Shown: positions 32,187 to 43,904, counted from the stretch's first letter. The stretch: DNA of 64,000 bases from Hygrocybe punicea (GCA_963556145.1 OY744468.1:6262001-6326000); one strand, 5' to 3'. Numbers and translations: made by a program. The notes: generated by a model from the sequence alone, not told the origin.

Positions 32187-35100
32187 AGAGCAGTCTGCAT
32201 ACTCCGGCACAGGATGTAGGCTGCGTTGAACCTGACTGTGCGCTACCGGAAGTAAAACTCAACGCGTCCGCTCTTTCTAACGATTCCTTGACGATTTCTC
32301 TTTATCATTCTACTACGCTTATCGTTACCCTTGTGGATTGTGGATCGACGCATTGTTTCATTGACCCGGAATTTTGTTCCCTTCACAATCTTCCTATTTT
32401 TCCTACTGCTCCGAAACGCCTCCGCTTGTTTGATGGTTCCTCCGGTGGAATCATTGACAAATGTGTATCTATCTCTGTCCGTTTTTCTACTGGTGAAATT
32501 CTAATCTTAGAATTTTTGGTCACTCCGTTGGATCCGTCTGTTTCCGCAGTTCTTGGATATAGCTGGCTCGCCAAATACAATCCGTTGATTGACTGGGTCG
32601 AGCATAGCGTTAAATTCCGTTCTTCTGATTCCGCGCCTCCGTTGTCGACTCCGGTGCCTAGCGAGGCACCACTTCCGGACCTTCCAGTACGACCTCCGTC
32701 CCCTCCGTCCTCTCCGTCTACTCCGCCTGAACCTTCTTCACCATCCGCTTCGAAGCCTGACATCTCCTTTGTCAGCGCTCAAGCCTTTTTGCGTGGTTGC
32801 AAAGTACCCGGCACTCAGGTCTTCCATATGGAAGTCCGATTACCTGACGCCACCGGTCGCTCTGCAAGCTACGGCCCTCCGGAGTCCTCCGAACCCTCCG
32901 TGGACCTTCACAATATCCCTGAAGAGTATCACGAATTCGCTGACGTCTTTAGCAAAACGAAGGCTTGGAACCTCCCTGAACACCGTCCTTACGACCTCAA
33001 AATTAATTTGGAGGATGGTGCAAAACCTCCTTTTGGCCCGATTTACTCTATTTCACCCTTAGAGCTCGAGACCCTTCGGGAATTCCTTGACAAGAATCTC
33101 CAGGCGGGTTTCATCCGCTCCTCCCGTTCTCCCTGCGGAGCTCCCATTCTTTTCTCTCGGAAGAAAAATGGAAGTCTTCGACTTTGCGTAGATTTCCGAG
33201 GACTCAATCGTATCACGAGGAAGGACCGCTATCCTATCCCTCTTACGGCGGACCTTCTCGACGCTCCCCGGACTGCGCGCATTTACACTAAAATTGACCT
33301 TAAACACGCCTACCATTTAGTCCGGATTGCCGAAGGTGATGAGTGGAAAACAGCTTTCCGCACTCGCTATGGCTCGTTTGAATGGTTGGTAATTCCGGAA
33401 GGTCTTACTAACGCCCCGGCGGCCTTCCAACACTTCGTCAACGATATTTTTTCCGACCTCCTTGACGTCTCTGTCATTGTTTACCTTGACGACATCCTCA
33501 TCTATTCCGATGACCCCGCTGATCATGTAGACCATGTCCGCGAGGTCCTCCGACGACTCCGGAAACACGGCCTCTATGCCAACGCCGAGAAGTGCTCTTT
33601 TGGCGTTGACACGGTGGAATACTTGGGTTACATTCTTTCCCCCCAAGGCCTTTCTATGGATCCTGCCAAGGTCCAAACTATCCAGGATTGGCCGGAACCC
33701 CGGAGGATCAAAGATGTTCAATCCTTCCTTGGATTCGCCAATTTTTACCGGCGTTTCATTCCGGACTATTCCTCCATCACTATTCCACTTACCTGGCTCA
33801 CTCGTAAAGGGTTACAATGGAATTTCGATGATAAGTGTCGTTCCGCCTTCAATGACTTGAAATCCGCTTTCATTTCCGCCCCAATCCTTTCCCATTGGTC
33901 ACCCGAGTTTGACACTCTGGTGGAGACTGATGCTTCCAATTACGCCGTTGCTTCCATTCTCTCCGTACGCCATCCTGACGGTGAAATTCATCCGGTTGCT
34001 TTCCGGTCTCGTACCCTTTTGGACTCGGAGTTGAACTACGATACCCATGACAAGGAACTCCTTGCCATCTTCAACGCTTTCACTGCCTGGCGGCATTATT
34101 TGGAAGGTACTGCTACTCCGGTCAACGTTATCACCGATCACAAAAATTTGGAGTACTTCTCCACCGTCCGCTTGCTTACCCGCCGTCAAGCCCGCTGGTC
34201 GGAGTTCCTTTCCCGCTTCAACTTTGTTATCCGCTTTCGCCCAGGCAAGCTTGGCACTAAGCCCGATACCCTTACTCGACGCTGGGACGTCTACGCTAAA
34301 GGGGGAGATAGCGACTACGCCAAAGCCAATCCTCACAATTTCCGCCCTGTTTTTGGGCCGGATCAATTGGCTTCGTCCCTCCGAGCGACTTCCCTCGAAG
34401 ATGTAGTCCTTGGCGCCGGATTCACCATAGACGTCGATTCCCTTCACTCCGATATCATCTCCGGACTACAGGTTGATCCTATTGCCTCCGGACATGTTTC
34501 CCGTACCACCTCCGGCCCAGATCCTCGATGGTCTATCAATGATTTAGGTTTTCTACGCCTCGATAATCGTATCTATGTCCCCGATGTCAATGACCTACGA
34601 CTCCGGATTTTGCGTTCCAAACATGATCATCCTACTGCAGGACACTTCGGGCAAAATAAGACTCTCGAAATCATCCGGCGGGAATACACCTGGCCCGGAC
34701 TCCGGACTTTTGTCCGTGATTACTGCAAGTCTTGCACAACCTGCGCGAGATCCAAAACCCCTCGGCATCGTCCTTACGGATTGCTTAAGCAGCTCCCTAT
34801 TCCGGAGAAACCATGGAATTCAATTTCCATGGATTTCATCGAACAACTTCCGGACTCCGAAGGATTTACGGCCATCCTAGTTGTGGTTGACCGTCTTTCC
34901 AAGCAAGGGATCTTTATTCCAACTTACGATACGATTACTTCCCCCCAACTCGCACATCTTTTCCTTATTCACGTTTTTTCTAAGCACGGAGTTCCTAGTC
35001 ACGTCACCTCCGATAGAGGCACGGAATTTGTTTCCCATTTTTTCCGGTCTCTCGGAAAGGCCCTCGACATGAAACTCCACTTTACCTCCGGTTATCATCC

Positions 35101-35905
35101 TGAAGGCGATGGCCAAACGGAACGCGTCAATCAAACCCTTGAGCAATATCTCCGCGTTTATTGCAATTATCAGCAAGATAATTGGTCGTCTCTCCTTCCT
35201 CTTGCGGAATTTGCTTACAACAATGCTCCAAACGCCACTACCGGAGTTTCTCCTTTCTTTGCCAATAAAGGTTACCACCCTAACCTTTCCGTTCACCCGG
35301 AGCGCGACCTCTCCTCCGCCCACGCACGAAAATTCGCTGTGGACCTCGATGAGTTACATCAACAACTTCGACAAACCATCTCTGAGGCACAACAACGTTA
35401 TCGACACTACGCGGACTTGAAGCGCGCTCCGCCTCCGAACTTCAAGGTTTCGGATTCCGTCTACGTCAAAGCTGAGCATTTCCGGACTACTAGACCCTCC
35501 AAGAAACTTTCTGAGAAGAACTTGGGGCCTTTTGAAGTTATTGCTAAGGCCGGTACTCACTCATATACCCTCCGTCTTCCGGAGGCTCTCCGCTCTGTTC
35601 ACCCGGTCTATCATGTCTCTCAGCTCGAACCGGCGACTCCGAATACCATTCCTAACCGTGTCCAACCTCTGCCTCCTCCGATCGTTGTCGACGGAGAACC
35701 GGAGTTTGAGATCTCCGAAATACTCGATTCCAAGATCGACAACCGCCGTCGTGCTTGCAAGCTACTGTACCTTGTACGTTGGGAGGGCTACGAAGGCACT
35801 GACGAAGAAACTTCTTGGATCTTGGCCTCTGAACTTGGACATGCTACTGAGCTCGTTTCGGACTTTCACTCCGCTTATCCTTCGAAACCGGGCCCGTCCT
35901 ATTAA
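32187..35905 (+). CDS. pol polyprotein of the chromovirus: protease, RT, RNase H, integrase, chromodomain
   Basis: The frame is open through the gag stop (-1 relative to gag) and runs to 35905 without a stop; counting from 32288 it has 1205 codons. In order, by residue from 32288: aspartic protease (LVDCGSTHCFID, about 17-28), reverse transcriptase with VYLDDILIY (YLDD 399-402), RNase H (ETDASNYAV, about 545; TDHKNLEYF), integrase zinc region (HDHPTAGHFG...CTTCARSK, about 780-820), core with SMDFIEQLP, TSDRGTEF and GDGQTERVNQ (D,D,E), and a C-terminal chromodomain (EISEILDSK...LVRWEGYEGTDEETSW, about 1140-1195). No ATG starts this frame near the gag end, so frameshifting or a fused translation is needed. 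Looks functional. Confidence 0.93.
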
Positions 35906-35936
35906 TTCTGTCTATTTACGATTTTCGCAGACTGTT

Positions 35937-36770
35937 TCAAGGTTTTCCTCCTTTCCCCAAAAAATCCCCCTCTTCCCACTCCGTTTCCGTCTCCTCCGGC
36001 GCGATGTCCTCGGACTCCGGAGTGTACTTCCGGAGCTCGTATGAATTATCTCTGAGGAACTCTAAGTTCCTCAGATGGTCGGCCCATTGAGCCGCATGTT
36101 CGCGGAGATCCTCCACGGTGTCCCATACCCCCTCGCATGCCTCCGCGACCCGTCCCAACATCGCCGTGTTTTCTTCTGTCGCCCAGAGCAGCTTGTGAAG
36201 AAGCTGCTCCGTCCTCGTCAGCGGTTTCTTTACCGCGGGCTCCACTCCGCGGTACTCCGATCCGGATTCCTCCTTTTCCTCCTTTTTCTTTTTCTTCTTC
36301 ACTCCACCCTCTTCACCATCTACCTCGCATCGCGCTTTTCTCTTCTTGCATGCATCGCAACTCCGTGCCTTTCCGGACGCGGGCCACACGCAGTTTTCCC
36401 GGCGTTCCGCGCACGCCTTGCATTGTACGGCCCTGCTTCTGTAGTCAACTCCGGTCTTTCATTTATGTGCCTTTGCTTACCCGTCTCTTTTTCTCTTCCC
36501 CTTCTCCGCACTTGAGGGCCCCTCCTCCGCCGCCTCCACTTTCTTTTTCTCCTCCTCCGCCGCCGTTTTCTTCTTCATTTCCTCCTCCACCCTTTTCATC
36601 GCCTCCGCCTGGATCTTCTGTCTCCTCTCCTCTTCCGCCTTCTTCCTCTCGTCCTCCGCTTTTCTCCGTTCTTCTGCCTCCTCTTTCGCCCTCATTTCGG
36701 CGAATTCGCGCTCCATCTCCTTGATGCGCGCGGCTATCTCTTGCGAGGACGATAATTGCGAGGACGACAT
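35937..36770 (-). CDS. Antisense accessory gene of the chromovirus: coiled coil plus Zn2Cys6 cluster, 263 aa, 2 exons
   Basis: The gene lies between pol and the 3' LTR on the opposite strand. Exon 1 (36770-36481) is ATG followed by a Lys/Glu/Ala coiled coil (about residues 12-80) and a basic KGKRKRD patch. A 42-bp intron (36480-36439; GTAAGC to CTACAG) joins it to exon 2 (36438-35937). Splicing creates the cluster C-K-A-C-x6-C-x10-C-D-A-C-x6-C, the exact spacing of a fungal Zn2Cys6 binuclear cluster. A poly-Lys stretch and a C-terminal helical, acidic part (TRTEQLLHKLLWATEEN) follow. No stop or frameshift is present. Its 3' end is 31 bases from the end of pol, so the transcripts converge. A second, diverged gene with the same plan sits at the same place in the older element. 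I infer a DNA-binding accessory factor, perhaps for LTR control or targeting; no function is shown. Confidence 0.82.
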
Positions 36771-36892
36771 TTTTTGGGTTGTCTCCTGGCCAGGAGTTTG
36801 TTTTATACCGTAGGCCCTCCGCTTTGAACTCCGCTGCGGTTCTCCCTTTGTTCCACAGGCGTCTCAAGGGTTCGACGCTAAGGGGGAGATAC

Positions 36893-37448
36893 TGTCATAT
36901 CCCATGCAGCTCCGCCGGATTCCGACGAACTCCGCTCCGGACTTTTCCGCCGACTTATCTTATCTTATCTTATCTTATCTTCTCGCGTACGTTATTGTTC
37001 TTCTCTTGTTAATTACTATTCTTCCCCATCTCCGTTTACTCCGACCTCCTTTTCTCTTCCTCCCCTTTGTTTACTTGTCACCGTACATAGCAACCTTTTA
37101 TCCCTTTTATTTTCTTCCGAACTCCGGTCCTCTTTCCGGAGTTCATATTGTCTTCACGTCTCCAAGGACATGACAATTAGTCTACCAAGTATATAAACTA
37201 GAACTACAATGTCCTGTAACTCCGTTCAGAAAATTAACTTGAGTTCCTTATTTCTTACCCACTCTCAAACTTAAGGCTTTCCCTTAAGCTCATTAGTTAT
37301 CTTAGTACTTAGTCCGGAACTCCGGACTAACTCCGCTCCGTCCACGTCTTCTCAATACGACTTAAGGAAGTAGTGAACCTACTTCAAGAGTTGACGTCTC
37401 CGCTCCTCCGAAGAACTCCGATCCTTCCGGAGTTGCACGCCTCTAACA
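36893..37448 (+). repeat. 3' LTR of the chromovirus
   Basis: 556 bp, one base different from the 5' LTR; followed by TGGAG. The antisense gene starts about 120 bp upstream of it, so its promoter must lie in 36771-36892 or in the LTR on the minus strand. Confidence 0.95.
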
Positions 37449-38607
37449 TGGAGTCACTGTGTAAGATCTGCGGGGAATTTGCGTATCCCATAGCGATCCG
37501 CGTAAGTCGAAGCGTTCCGAGTGGAGACTGAAACGTCATATAGTCCTGAGACGAGGCGTGGACGAGGCGTTGGTCGAAAGAGACGAAGAGGTCGAAAGAA
37601 GCATAGCAAGAGTGGCCGCCAAAGGCCTGGGCCAAGTGCTCGGTCATGGGCAGTATGGCGGGATCGCGGATAGTGACGGCGTTAAGCGGCTGTAGATCGT
37701 GGATGATTCGAAGGGACTTCCCATCCTTTTTCAAAACACAGAACCAGTGGGAGCGGTATGACAAATTCGAGGGTTCATAGGTACCGGCGTTAATTTTGTC
37801 TTTGATGATGCCGATGACTTCGTTAAGGATACTGGGTGGGATTGGGATATTGCGATGGACCCACGGGTCGTGTGGTACAGTGGGAATGTGGATTGGTGGG
37901 AAGTAGTCGGTGTTGAATTGCCCTTTCTCGGATTTGTTCCAGGCAAAAGCGGCTTCTTGCGTTTTGATGATATGGTGGCCGAGTTTCTCTTCCTCAGGCC
38001 AAAGGAATCCATCCGGGTTCATCGGCATCGCGTTGTGTCGTTCCTGGGTATAGCGGGTGCCGGGTGTAAAGTCAGGCGGGTGAGTCGGGAGCGTGGGTAA
38101 ATCGGCTAGCGGGTCGCCGGTGATCTTGCGTATGATTCGGCATTCGTCGGGGAGAGTGGTAGAAATTGGGCGGATACGATCGGCTACCTTCTTATACTTT
38201 TTCTTGGTAACGACTCCTTTTAGGTCCCTGGTAGGGGGGGTGGTATACAAGATATAAGTAGCGTGTTCAGTAGAGGCTTTGTTACAAATATTCGAAGAAG
38301 AAATAGGTGACGTGGGAGTGGAGATGGAACAAGACGAAGGAAGGGTATCGGTAGTACGTAGCTGATTTTGTACATCGGTCAACAATGAAATGTACTGGGC
38401 GGCAGTCTGAGGCTGAGACGAAGAGAAATCTAAATTGATAGAAAAACATAAGTCCTCTTCTAAGGGAAATGGCAAAAGGGAAGAATAGTTCGTGGTATAG
38501 GTGTGGTCACTTTCGAGTGGCGGCTTCTCATCTCCCGGTGTGTCCTTCCCGAGAGGTATCTCCGGGTCCTCGACTTCTAAAAATCCAGCTTTCCGGCGTC
38601 GGACCAC
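37449..38607 (-). pseudogene. pol 5' half of the minus-strand gypsy element (linker and RT N-terminal part)
   Basis: It overlaps the gag-protease frame by about 30 bases (-1 frame). A Ser/Thr-rich linker leads to RT motifs: SHWFCVLKKDGKSLRIIHDLQPLN (read near 37750-37680), ASFDLFVSFDQ (the first RT Asp), and FQSPLGTLRLTRIAMGYANSPQ (in pieces). It then breaks exactly at the chromovirus insertion; codons resume at 30411. LTR sequence supplies a false end for the frame. Confidence 0.88.
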
Positions 38608-41288
38608 TCTCGTCGGTTCTTTTGGTTGTGCTCAATGGTGGGCAGGGTGACGACGGCGCCGGTGTTTGGATCCGTGATCGTGACTTGTTGCTCTCCGTTT
38701 TTATAATCCTTCGTAAGGGCCTCGGAAAGCGTGAAGAACGGGCGGCCGATGAGGATCTTGTAGGGGGCGTCGTCGACGACTTGGACTTGTAGGAATAGAT
38801 CGACATCGCCAAAAGTAAATTTTAGGTTGGCGATCCGGCCGAGGGTGTCGTTGTTGCTTTTATTTGCCGACTGCATCCGCATCTTCATGTTTTGGAGGCC
38901 GTAACCGAGTTTCTCCCAAATATCGCGTCGCATGCCGATGATCATGGAACCGTTGTCGAGGACGCACTCAAATATGAACTTGCCGTTGATGAGTGGGTAG
39001 ACCGCACGAAGAGGGACTGAGTCCCGGCCGACGATGAGTGGGATGTTTTCCTGACAATGTTGGCAGGCGCGGGTAGGGATTTCGGGTGCGTGAAAATGGA
39101 AGACCTCGACGTTGTTACTCTCGGCGGTGACCTTTTTCGAAGTAGTGAGGTCCTTCATGTGATGGCGGGCGTCGGACGACATGGCTAAAAGTTCTCGTTG
39201 CGAAATGCAGACTTGAGAATCGAGCACGCGGTCGATGACAGATTTGGTGATACCGGGATCTTCGATGGGGGCCTGGTAGCAGTACTGGGGGTGCGACGTG
39301 GGAAGGTTCTGGGGAGTGCGCGGCACGAACGCGGTCGGTTCGGTCGGCCGTGTGTTCGAAGGGGGGACTATGGTGATCGGCTGCTCGTTGATAGGTCTGG
39401 CCATTTTCTTGGCGGGTTTCGTGATGGGTACGGATGTAGAGGCAGCAGGCGGGTTAGGGTACGACTCTCTGGACTTTCCTTTCGCTTTAGAGGGGATCTC
39501 TACACCGTCAAATCTAACCTGTTTACGAAGCCGCTGCACTTCGGCTTCCAGAACCTTGATTTGTTCGTTGTCGTTGTCGATGTCGGATGTCGTGGACTGA
39601 AAGATGTCGGCGTACTCGGTGGTGACCTCTGGTTCATAGGTGGGTACTTCGACGGCGGAGACAAAGTTAGCTTTGACATGAGGCAGCGGGTCGCGTTGGA
39701 ACGGTTCTGTGGGGTTGCGGGCAGGGGGAGCGTGGTTGCCGGGGTTCTGTGCATGCCACGCGTCGAAGCGATCCTTCATATTTTTGGCGACGATAGCCTT
39801 TGGAAGATACATTCTGTTAGGCAATACGATGCGGCTGTGCTCGTTCTTGCGGCATATCCCGTCTCGAGTGTACTGCTCGCAAATAGGACAATCGCATATA
39901 CGATGGAACGGGTCGTCGCCAAAGAGGCAGTTGAAATTGGTGAAACCCTGTCCCACGGTGGTTGGCTCGGCCCTATTTGCACACGGCTTTGGGGGGTTGT
40001 TACGTTCGGTGAGGGCTTGCGTGAGGACGGCGAGTTATTGCGAAACGAGACAAACGAGGTCGGATACGTTAGGTTCAACCGGTTCCGCTTTAGGAATGAC
40101 TGGGTCATAGCGAGTGGGTGGCGGGTAGCGGGTGGCGGATTCTATTGGAGTCGAGTACCGGATGGCGGCAGGCAATGTTGACAATAGACGAGAGACGGTG
40201 GACGGTTCGGCTGCGGTTCCGGCCAGCAGGAAGTGGGCGCAATTGTGGAAGTCCTGGAAGTCGTAAGGACTGCTATGGAAATGGTTCGGTTTTTGGTACT
40301 GCAGATGGGTTTTGATGTCCTTTTTAAGCTCGAGATGGAAGCCGTTCTCGTACGCGATGTTGCGTTCTCGAGGAGAGATTCGACCCTTGTATAAGAGGAA
40401 TCCTGAGATCTGAATGAACTCGCGGTAATATTCGCCAAGTTCGGCGCAGGTATGGATACCGTAAGCGGTTTGGGTGTGCGTCAGATGGTCGAGATCCGCC
40501 ATAGTGTACCGGTGATCGTCTTCCATGCCTGGGTATAGCACGAGTACGCTCCTTTTGAATGCGGCATAATCGACACCGGTCACGCTAGGTAAACTCGCCC
40601 AAAGCTCATAGTCGCTAAGCGACGCATAGCGCAGACTATGCTTAATGTGTCCTGCGTCGTCGAGAGCGGCATTGGCAGCAAGTATCTTGACTTCTTCGAA
40701 GAAGCGGTTTAAATTGAGCGGGTTCCCGTCGAAGGTCGGGGCCGTGGAGTGACCGCGAGCGGGCATCTGTTGAGGAGTAACATGGGGAATGGTAGCAGTC
40801 GAGGATCCGGCAGTCGAAGTCATTGTGGGTGGAAGGCGCTGAGATGTCGATGAAGCGGTTGTTGGGTGTATGATGAGCGGGTCGGGTAACATGGATGATG
40901 ACGGCGTGGACGAAGACGAAGATGGGGACGACGACGATGATGGAGTTTTCGATGTCGAGAGCGAAGATGTGGATGGGGGTTCTAACGAGGTCGAAGTCGG
41001 GGACGTAGGCGATGCGGGTGTCGAACTGAGATCGGATGAGTTGGGTGTTATGGTAATTATCGGTATATCGACCGATTCGAGACTGTCGGATGAAAGATAT
41101 AGGGGGGTGTTTGACCCTGAGACGAGTGGGAGATTGTTATGTCGAGCGAGGTGGTCGGGTACTAGCTGGAAGAAGTCGTCGTCGATTGTCGGGTCGAAGG
41201 CGGCTAAAGAGAGTTCTTGTTGAAGAGTTCTTCGAGGAAGATCTCGAAGACGACGGTCAGAGGGAGGGATACGGGAAGAGGAAGCTAT
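38577..41288 (-). pseudogene. gag-protease of the minus-strand gypsy element, start codon and one internal codon lost
   Basis: One frame of 904 codons runs from 41288 to 38577. The expected first codon is ATA (41288-41286) followed by ASSSRIPPSDRRLRDLP, and the only internal stop is TAA at 40037-40035, between VCLVSQ and LAVLTQALTERN. Visible parts are a Ser/Thr/Pro-rich region, the capsid-like gag (FDGNPLNLNRFFEEV, LWASLPSVTG), a Cys-rich motif near 39925-39845 (CDCPICEQYTRDGIC) and an aspartic protease (VLDNGSM...ILIGRPFF). Both lesions can be explained by a CpA-to-TpA change on one strand. The pol frame follows in -1. Confidence 0.85.
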
Positions 41289-41324
41289 GGTGGTGCTAGA
41301 CTATTCCTCACGGTGGGCTCCAGA

Positions 41325-42118
41325 TGTAAAGGCGAGGTCGGGGTGGCTGCAGAATAATAATCCTAAGCCTGTGGGGGTCAGCATGAAAGTGACTAGGAAT
41401 AGTCTAGCGAGCTTCAGTAAGATGATAGGATATAAATGATAAGAAGCTGCCAAGTAAACTACTGAAATCTATCGAGGCCGGTCGAAGCTGATGAAGCCGA
41501 TGGTGTCGGGTACGGTGGGTCGGGTGTCGGGTGACGAGAAACGTAGAGATTAAGACGGTAGAAGGATGGGGAGAGCGTTGAGGAAACCGACGAGTAGTGT
41601 GTGCGATGGATTTTACTGAGAGGCTGATTCTCAGAGAGAGGAAACGGGGGAACTGGTTTCTTATTATGAGACAGCGCTTGGGCACCGTTTTTATACTACA
41701 AATTTCTGTACCTAGCTTCGGATGAGAGTCCTTGGCCGATGAGAGAAAACAAAGGAGAATAAAAATGGACAAGTAGGAAGAGGGTTGCGAGGTGACCATG
41801 ACAGGGAAAATGGGTGGAAGATATAAAAACCGTAAAAGATGTAATATACTTTACTGTATCTCCATAAGGGAGACGCTAGGCGTGAATAAGGCAAGTCCGA
41901 TGTCGGGATCCCAGTCCGATGAGATCTATCTTTGATATTTGAAGTTCCGTGAGTTTAGGAGATGGACCGACCAGGTACGTGAGCGGCCGTGCTAGTCGGT
42001 ATGCATCGGGTTGCGTCAGGTTGCGTCGGGTTCGAGCGTAGATTGCTAGAGACGTCGGGTTCGAGCGGATTTGCGAGATATCGATGTTACGGCCTCAGAG
42101 GGTCGAGGACCCTCTACA
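41325..42118 (-). repeat. 5' LTR of the minus-strand gypsy element
   Basis: 794 bp, pairs with 25343-26136. In element orientation it starts TGTAGAGGGTCC and ends CCTTTACA, followed after two bases by the TGGAGCCCAC primer-binding site. Confidence 0.93.
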
Positions 42119-42587
42119 ACGTACATTGTGAAGCTGGTGTCCATACACATCAGCATTCACTGTGGTGGCCATAAGACCAAATTGATGGAATCTTTCAGCC
42201 TAGGTGAAAAGGGTTTACAGAAATAAATAGATGGGTTAGTAACTTCCATATTACTAATGGATAGGCTTGCCTGCTCGACCTCAAGTTCATTGAGAGGCAA
42301 AATGACAACTACCGATTTGTTCTGTACTTCATCCAGAAGAAGCGGCATTCCACAGGGCATTGTCTTGCCAGCTCTGGTCCCAGCAATTACAAGGCAGTCC
42401 AGCCCAAGCAAAATGGCTTCCATAACATCAATCTGCCAGTCATAAGTGGCCTTTCCATCAAAAGCTGCCTTGAATTTCTCTCCAATATTCAAGTTGCTGT
42501 TGAGTTGTATTTCTGAGATAATGTTGCAGCCTCATGGGAAAGCTTCAATACATCAGTAGCATCATCTAAGGCAAGTTGAGAGGACAT
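42119..42587 (-). pseudogene. RecQ-like DEVH helicase pseudogene, 5' part
   Basis: ATG at 42587 (SSQLALDDATDVLKL) runs to a frameshift near 42497, where frame moves to LNIGEKFKAAF. Then come the Q-like motif ATYDWQIDVMEAILLGLD, Walker A AGTRAGKTMP and VVILPLNELEV (motif Ia). The sequence stops at the ACGT target site; the DEVH box and later motifs follow at 25342. Relatives usually have GTGAGKT, so the third residue of the loop is also changed. Confidence 0.8.
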
Positions 42588-42614
42588 AGCTGCCCAAATG
42601 CAAAGCAAAGTAGA

Positions 42615-42790
42615 CAACAGTTGTAGTTTAATTGCTGTATATTCAACGCATCGAGGTCACATGATGTATGATCTACACCCGCTGTACCGAATGTCACCAG
42701 ACATTCTACACATCCCTGCGCAAATGTTTTTTGCACTCTGCTCAGGTTCCCCCATGGTACGTGAATGAACACCTGGGTTCGAGACTAAGG
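42615..42790. repeat. Dispersed repeat, first copy (second at 55835-56005)
   Basis: About 170 bp is shared in the same orientation with 55835-56005, including TTTAATTGCTGTATATTCAA, GATCTACACCCGCTGTAC and CAAATGTTTTTTGCACTC. Both copies sit directly upstream of a minus-strand gene start (helicase and DUF6589), so they may be promoter-side remnants of one mobile family. Confidence 0.65.
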
Positions 42791-43904
42791 ACTTTCAACA
42801 TTTAGTCAGGATCTAAAGTTATTTCTAAAGTTAGCAGCAAAATATAATCTTTGGATTTACAATCTAAATATTGAATTTAAGTCATGAATAAATAACTGTC
42901 CAAATTATTGTGTTTGTCATGTGACTTTGCGGTCATGCAGAGAATGCACCAACACTGTAGGCTGGAATGCAATTGCTCTATCTCCCTCAATCCTCAACCT
43001 ATCGACTAGCCATTTGGGCCATGAGATGCCACACCCGTATGCTTGGTGTGAGGGACTTTACAGATCCTAATATGCATTTTTCAAAATCTCACTTTTTTGC
43101 ACCCTCCATCCTCGTCCAACGCCTCTTATGATTGCCAGGAGCAACCTGGCGACCAGCAAATGGTAAGATTACATTTCCCACATCGCCATTGTCAACTTCA
43201 CTTGAATGTCGTGTTGGCTTTGACTTTGACCCTCATTGCCCTTGGTGAGACCTGAAATTGGAGGGGGTAGATTTGTCAACCTGGCCATTTTTTCCTTTGA
43301 AGCCCCAGAATTCCAAGGTCGTCTTGACTCTCTCATTGTCCTGTCTCTTGTACCAGAAATCCAACAGAGCGGTTGCATTTTGTTTTGTTAGTTTCAATGG
43401 ATCTCAAAGTTGAAACCCAGCTGGCAAATACTCACTGGATAGATATTGGTCCTGATGCTAGCCAATGTCACCCCAAGGCACCAATGCTGAGTTATCACCA
43501 GACCATATCTCTGTAGTTATGTGAATAATGATTTCTATGATGGCCAAATGACTTACGGTAATGGCAGTTAATGAAGTCCCAGATCAACGTCTTCATTTCA
43601 TCCAGGTTGGGTCTGCTCATCCCTGAGAATGCTGGTAGTCTCAGAACACCCTTGACATCTAAGTGGACCTTCGGCTTTTTGACCGAAACTGTTTCTCGTT
43701 CACCATCATTATCCCGGTCATCCAAATTTCCTGTGCTGTTGTTGTGGTCATCGTGGTTGGATTGTCGCGTTGCGGTTGTGGTTGTGGGTGAAATGCGAAG
43801 CATCACTTGTGTGACTGGATGTCATGGGTTACCTGCAGCAAAACCCGTGGGTTTACCCATACCTGTGCAATACACTGACTATGATTACAAGGGATAATGT
43901 TCAA
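42791..43904. other. Spacer, no gene supported
   Basis: Minus-strand frames (43378-43169, 43806-43495) look like fragments of coding sequence (for example KPKVHLDVKGVLRLPAF) but match no family I can name. A MITE-like terminus related to 2157-2434 lies near 43850-43885. Confidence 0.35.

Larger units (their letters stand above)
30412..37448 (+). mobile_element. Young Ty3/gypsy chromovirus, 7037 bp, inserted in pol of the older element
   Basis: Two 556-bp LTRs (30412-30967 and 36893-37448) begin TGTCATATCCC and end CTCTAACA. I find one difference (A at 30504, G at 36985). TGGAG is duplicated on both sides (30407-30411 and 37449-37453). AAGGGGGAGA at 36880-36889 is the polypurine tract. Inside are gag (31014-32186), pol in the -1 frame (about 32187-35905) and an antisense gene (36770-35937). 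Apart from a single TGA in gag, all parts read cleanly, so insertion was recent. No convincing primer site was recognised after the 5' LTR. Confidence 0.95.
25343..42118 (-). mobile_element. Ty3/gypsy LTR retrotransposon (minus strand), 16.8 kb including a nested element
   Basis: LTRs of 794 bp lie at 25343-26136 (3') and 41325-42118 (5'), starting TG and ending CA in element orientation. By eye about 14 bases differ between them, nearly all transitions. ACGT flanks both sides (25339-25342 and 42119-42122). Just inside the 5' LTR (minus strand) is TCTGGAGCCCACCGTGAGG, with a TGG-start tRNA primer site; AAGGAGAT precedes the 3' LTR. Coding parts are gag-protease (41288-38577), pol (38607-37449 and 30411-27919) and an antisense gene (26297-27702). 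Bases 30412-37448 are a later insertion, so the element proper is about 9.7 kb. It splits the helicase pseudogene. Confidence 0.92.

Noticed and set aside
34047..35323. Frames on both strands within pol
   Set aside because: Shadows of the chromovirus polyprotein frame.
39198..40181. Plus-strand frame of 327 codons
   Set aside because: Shadow of the minus-strand gag-protease, which has family motifs; the shadow is Gly/Arg/Val-rich without features.
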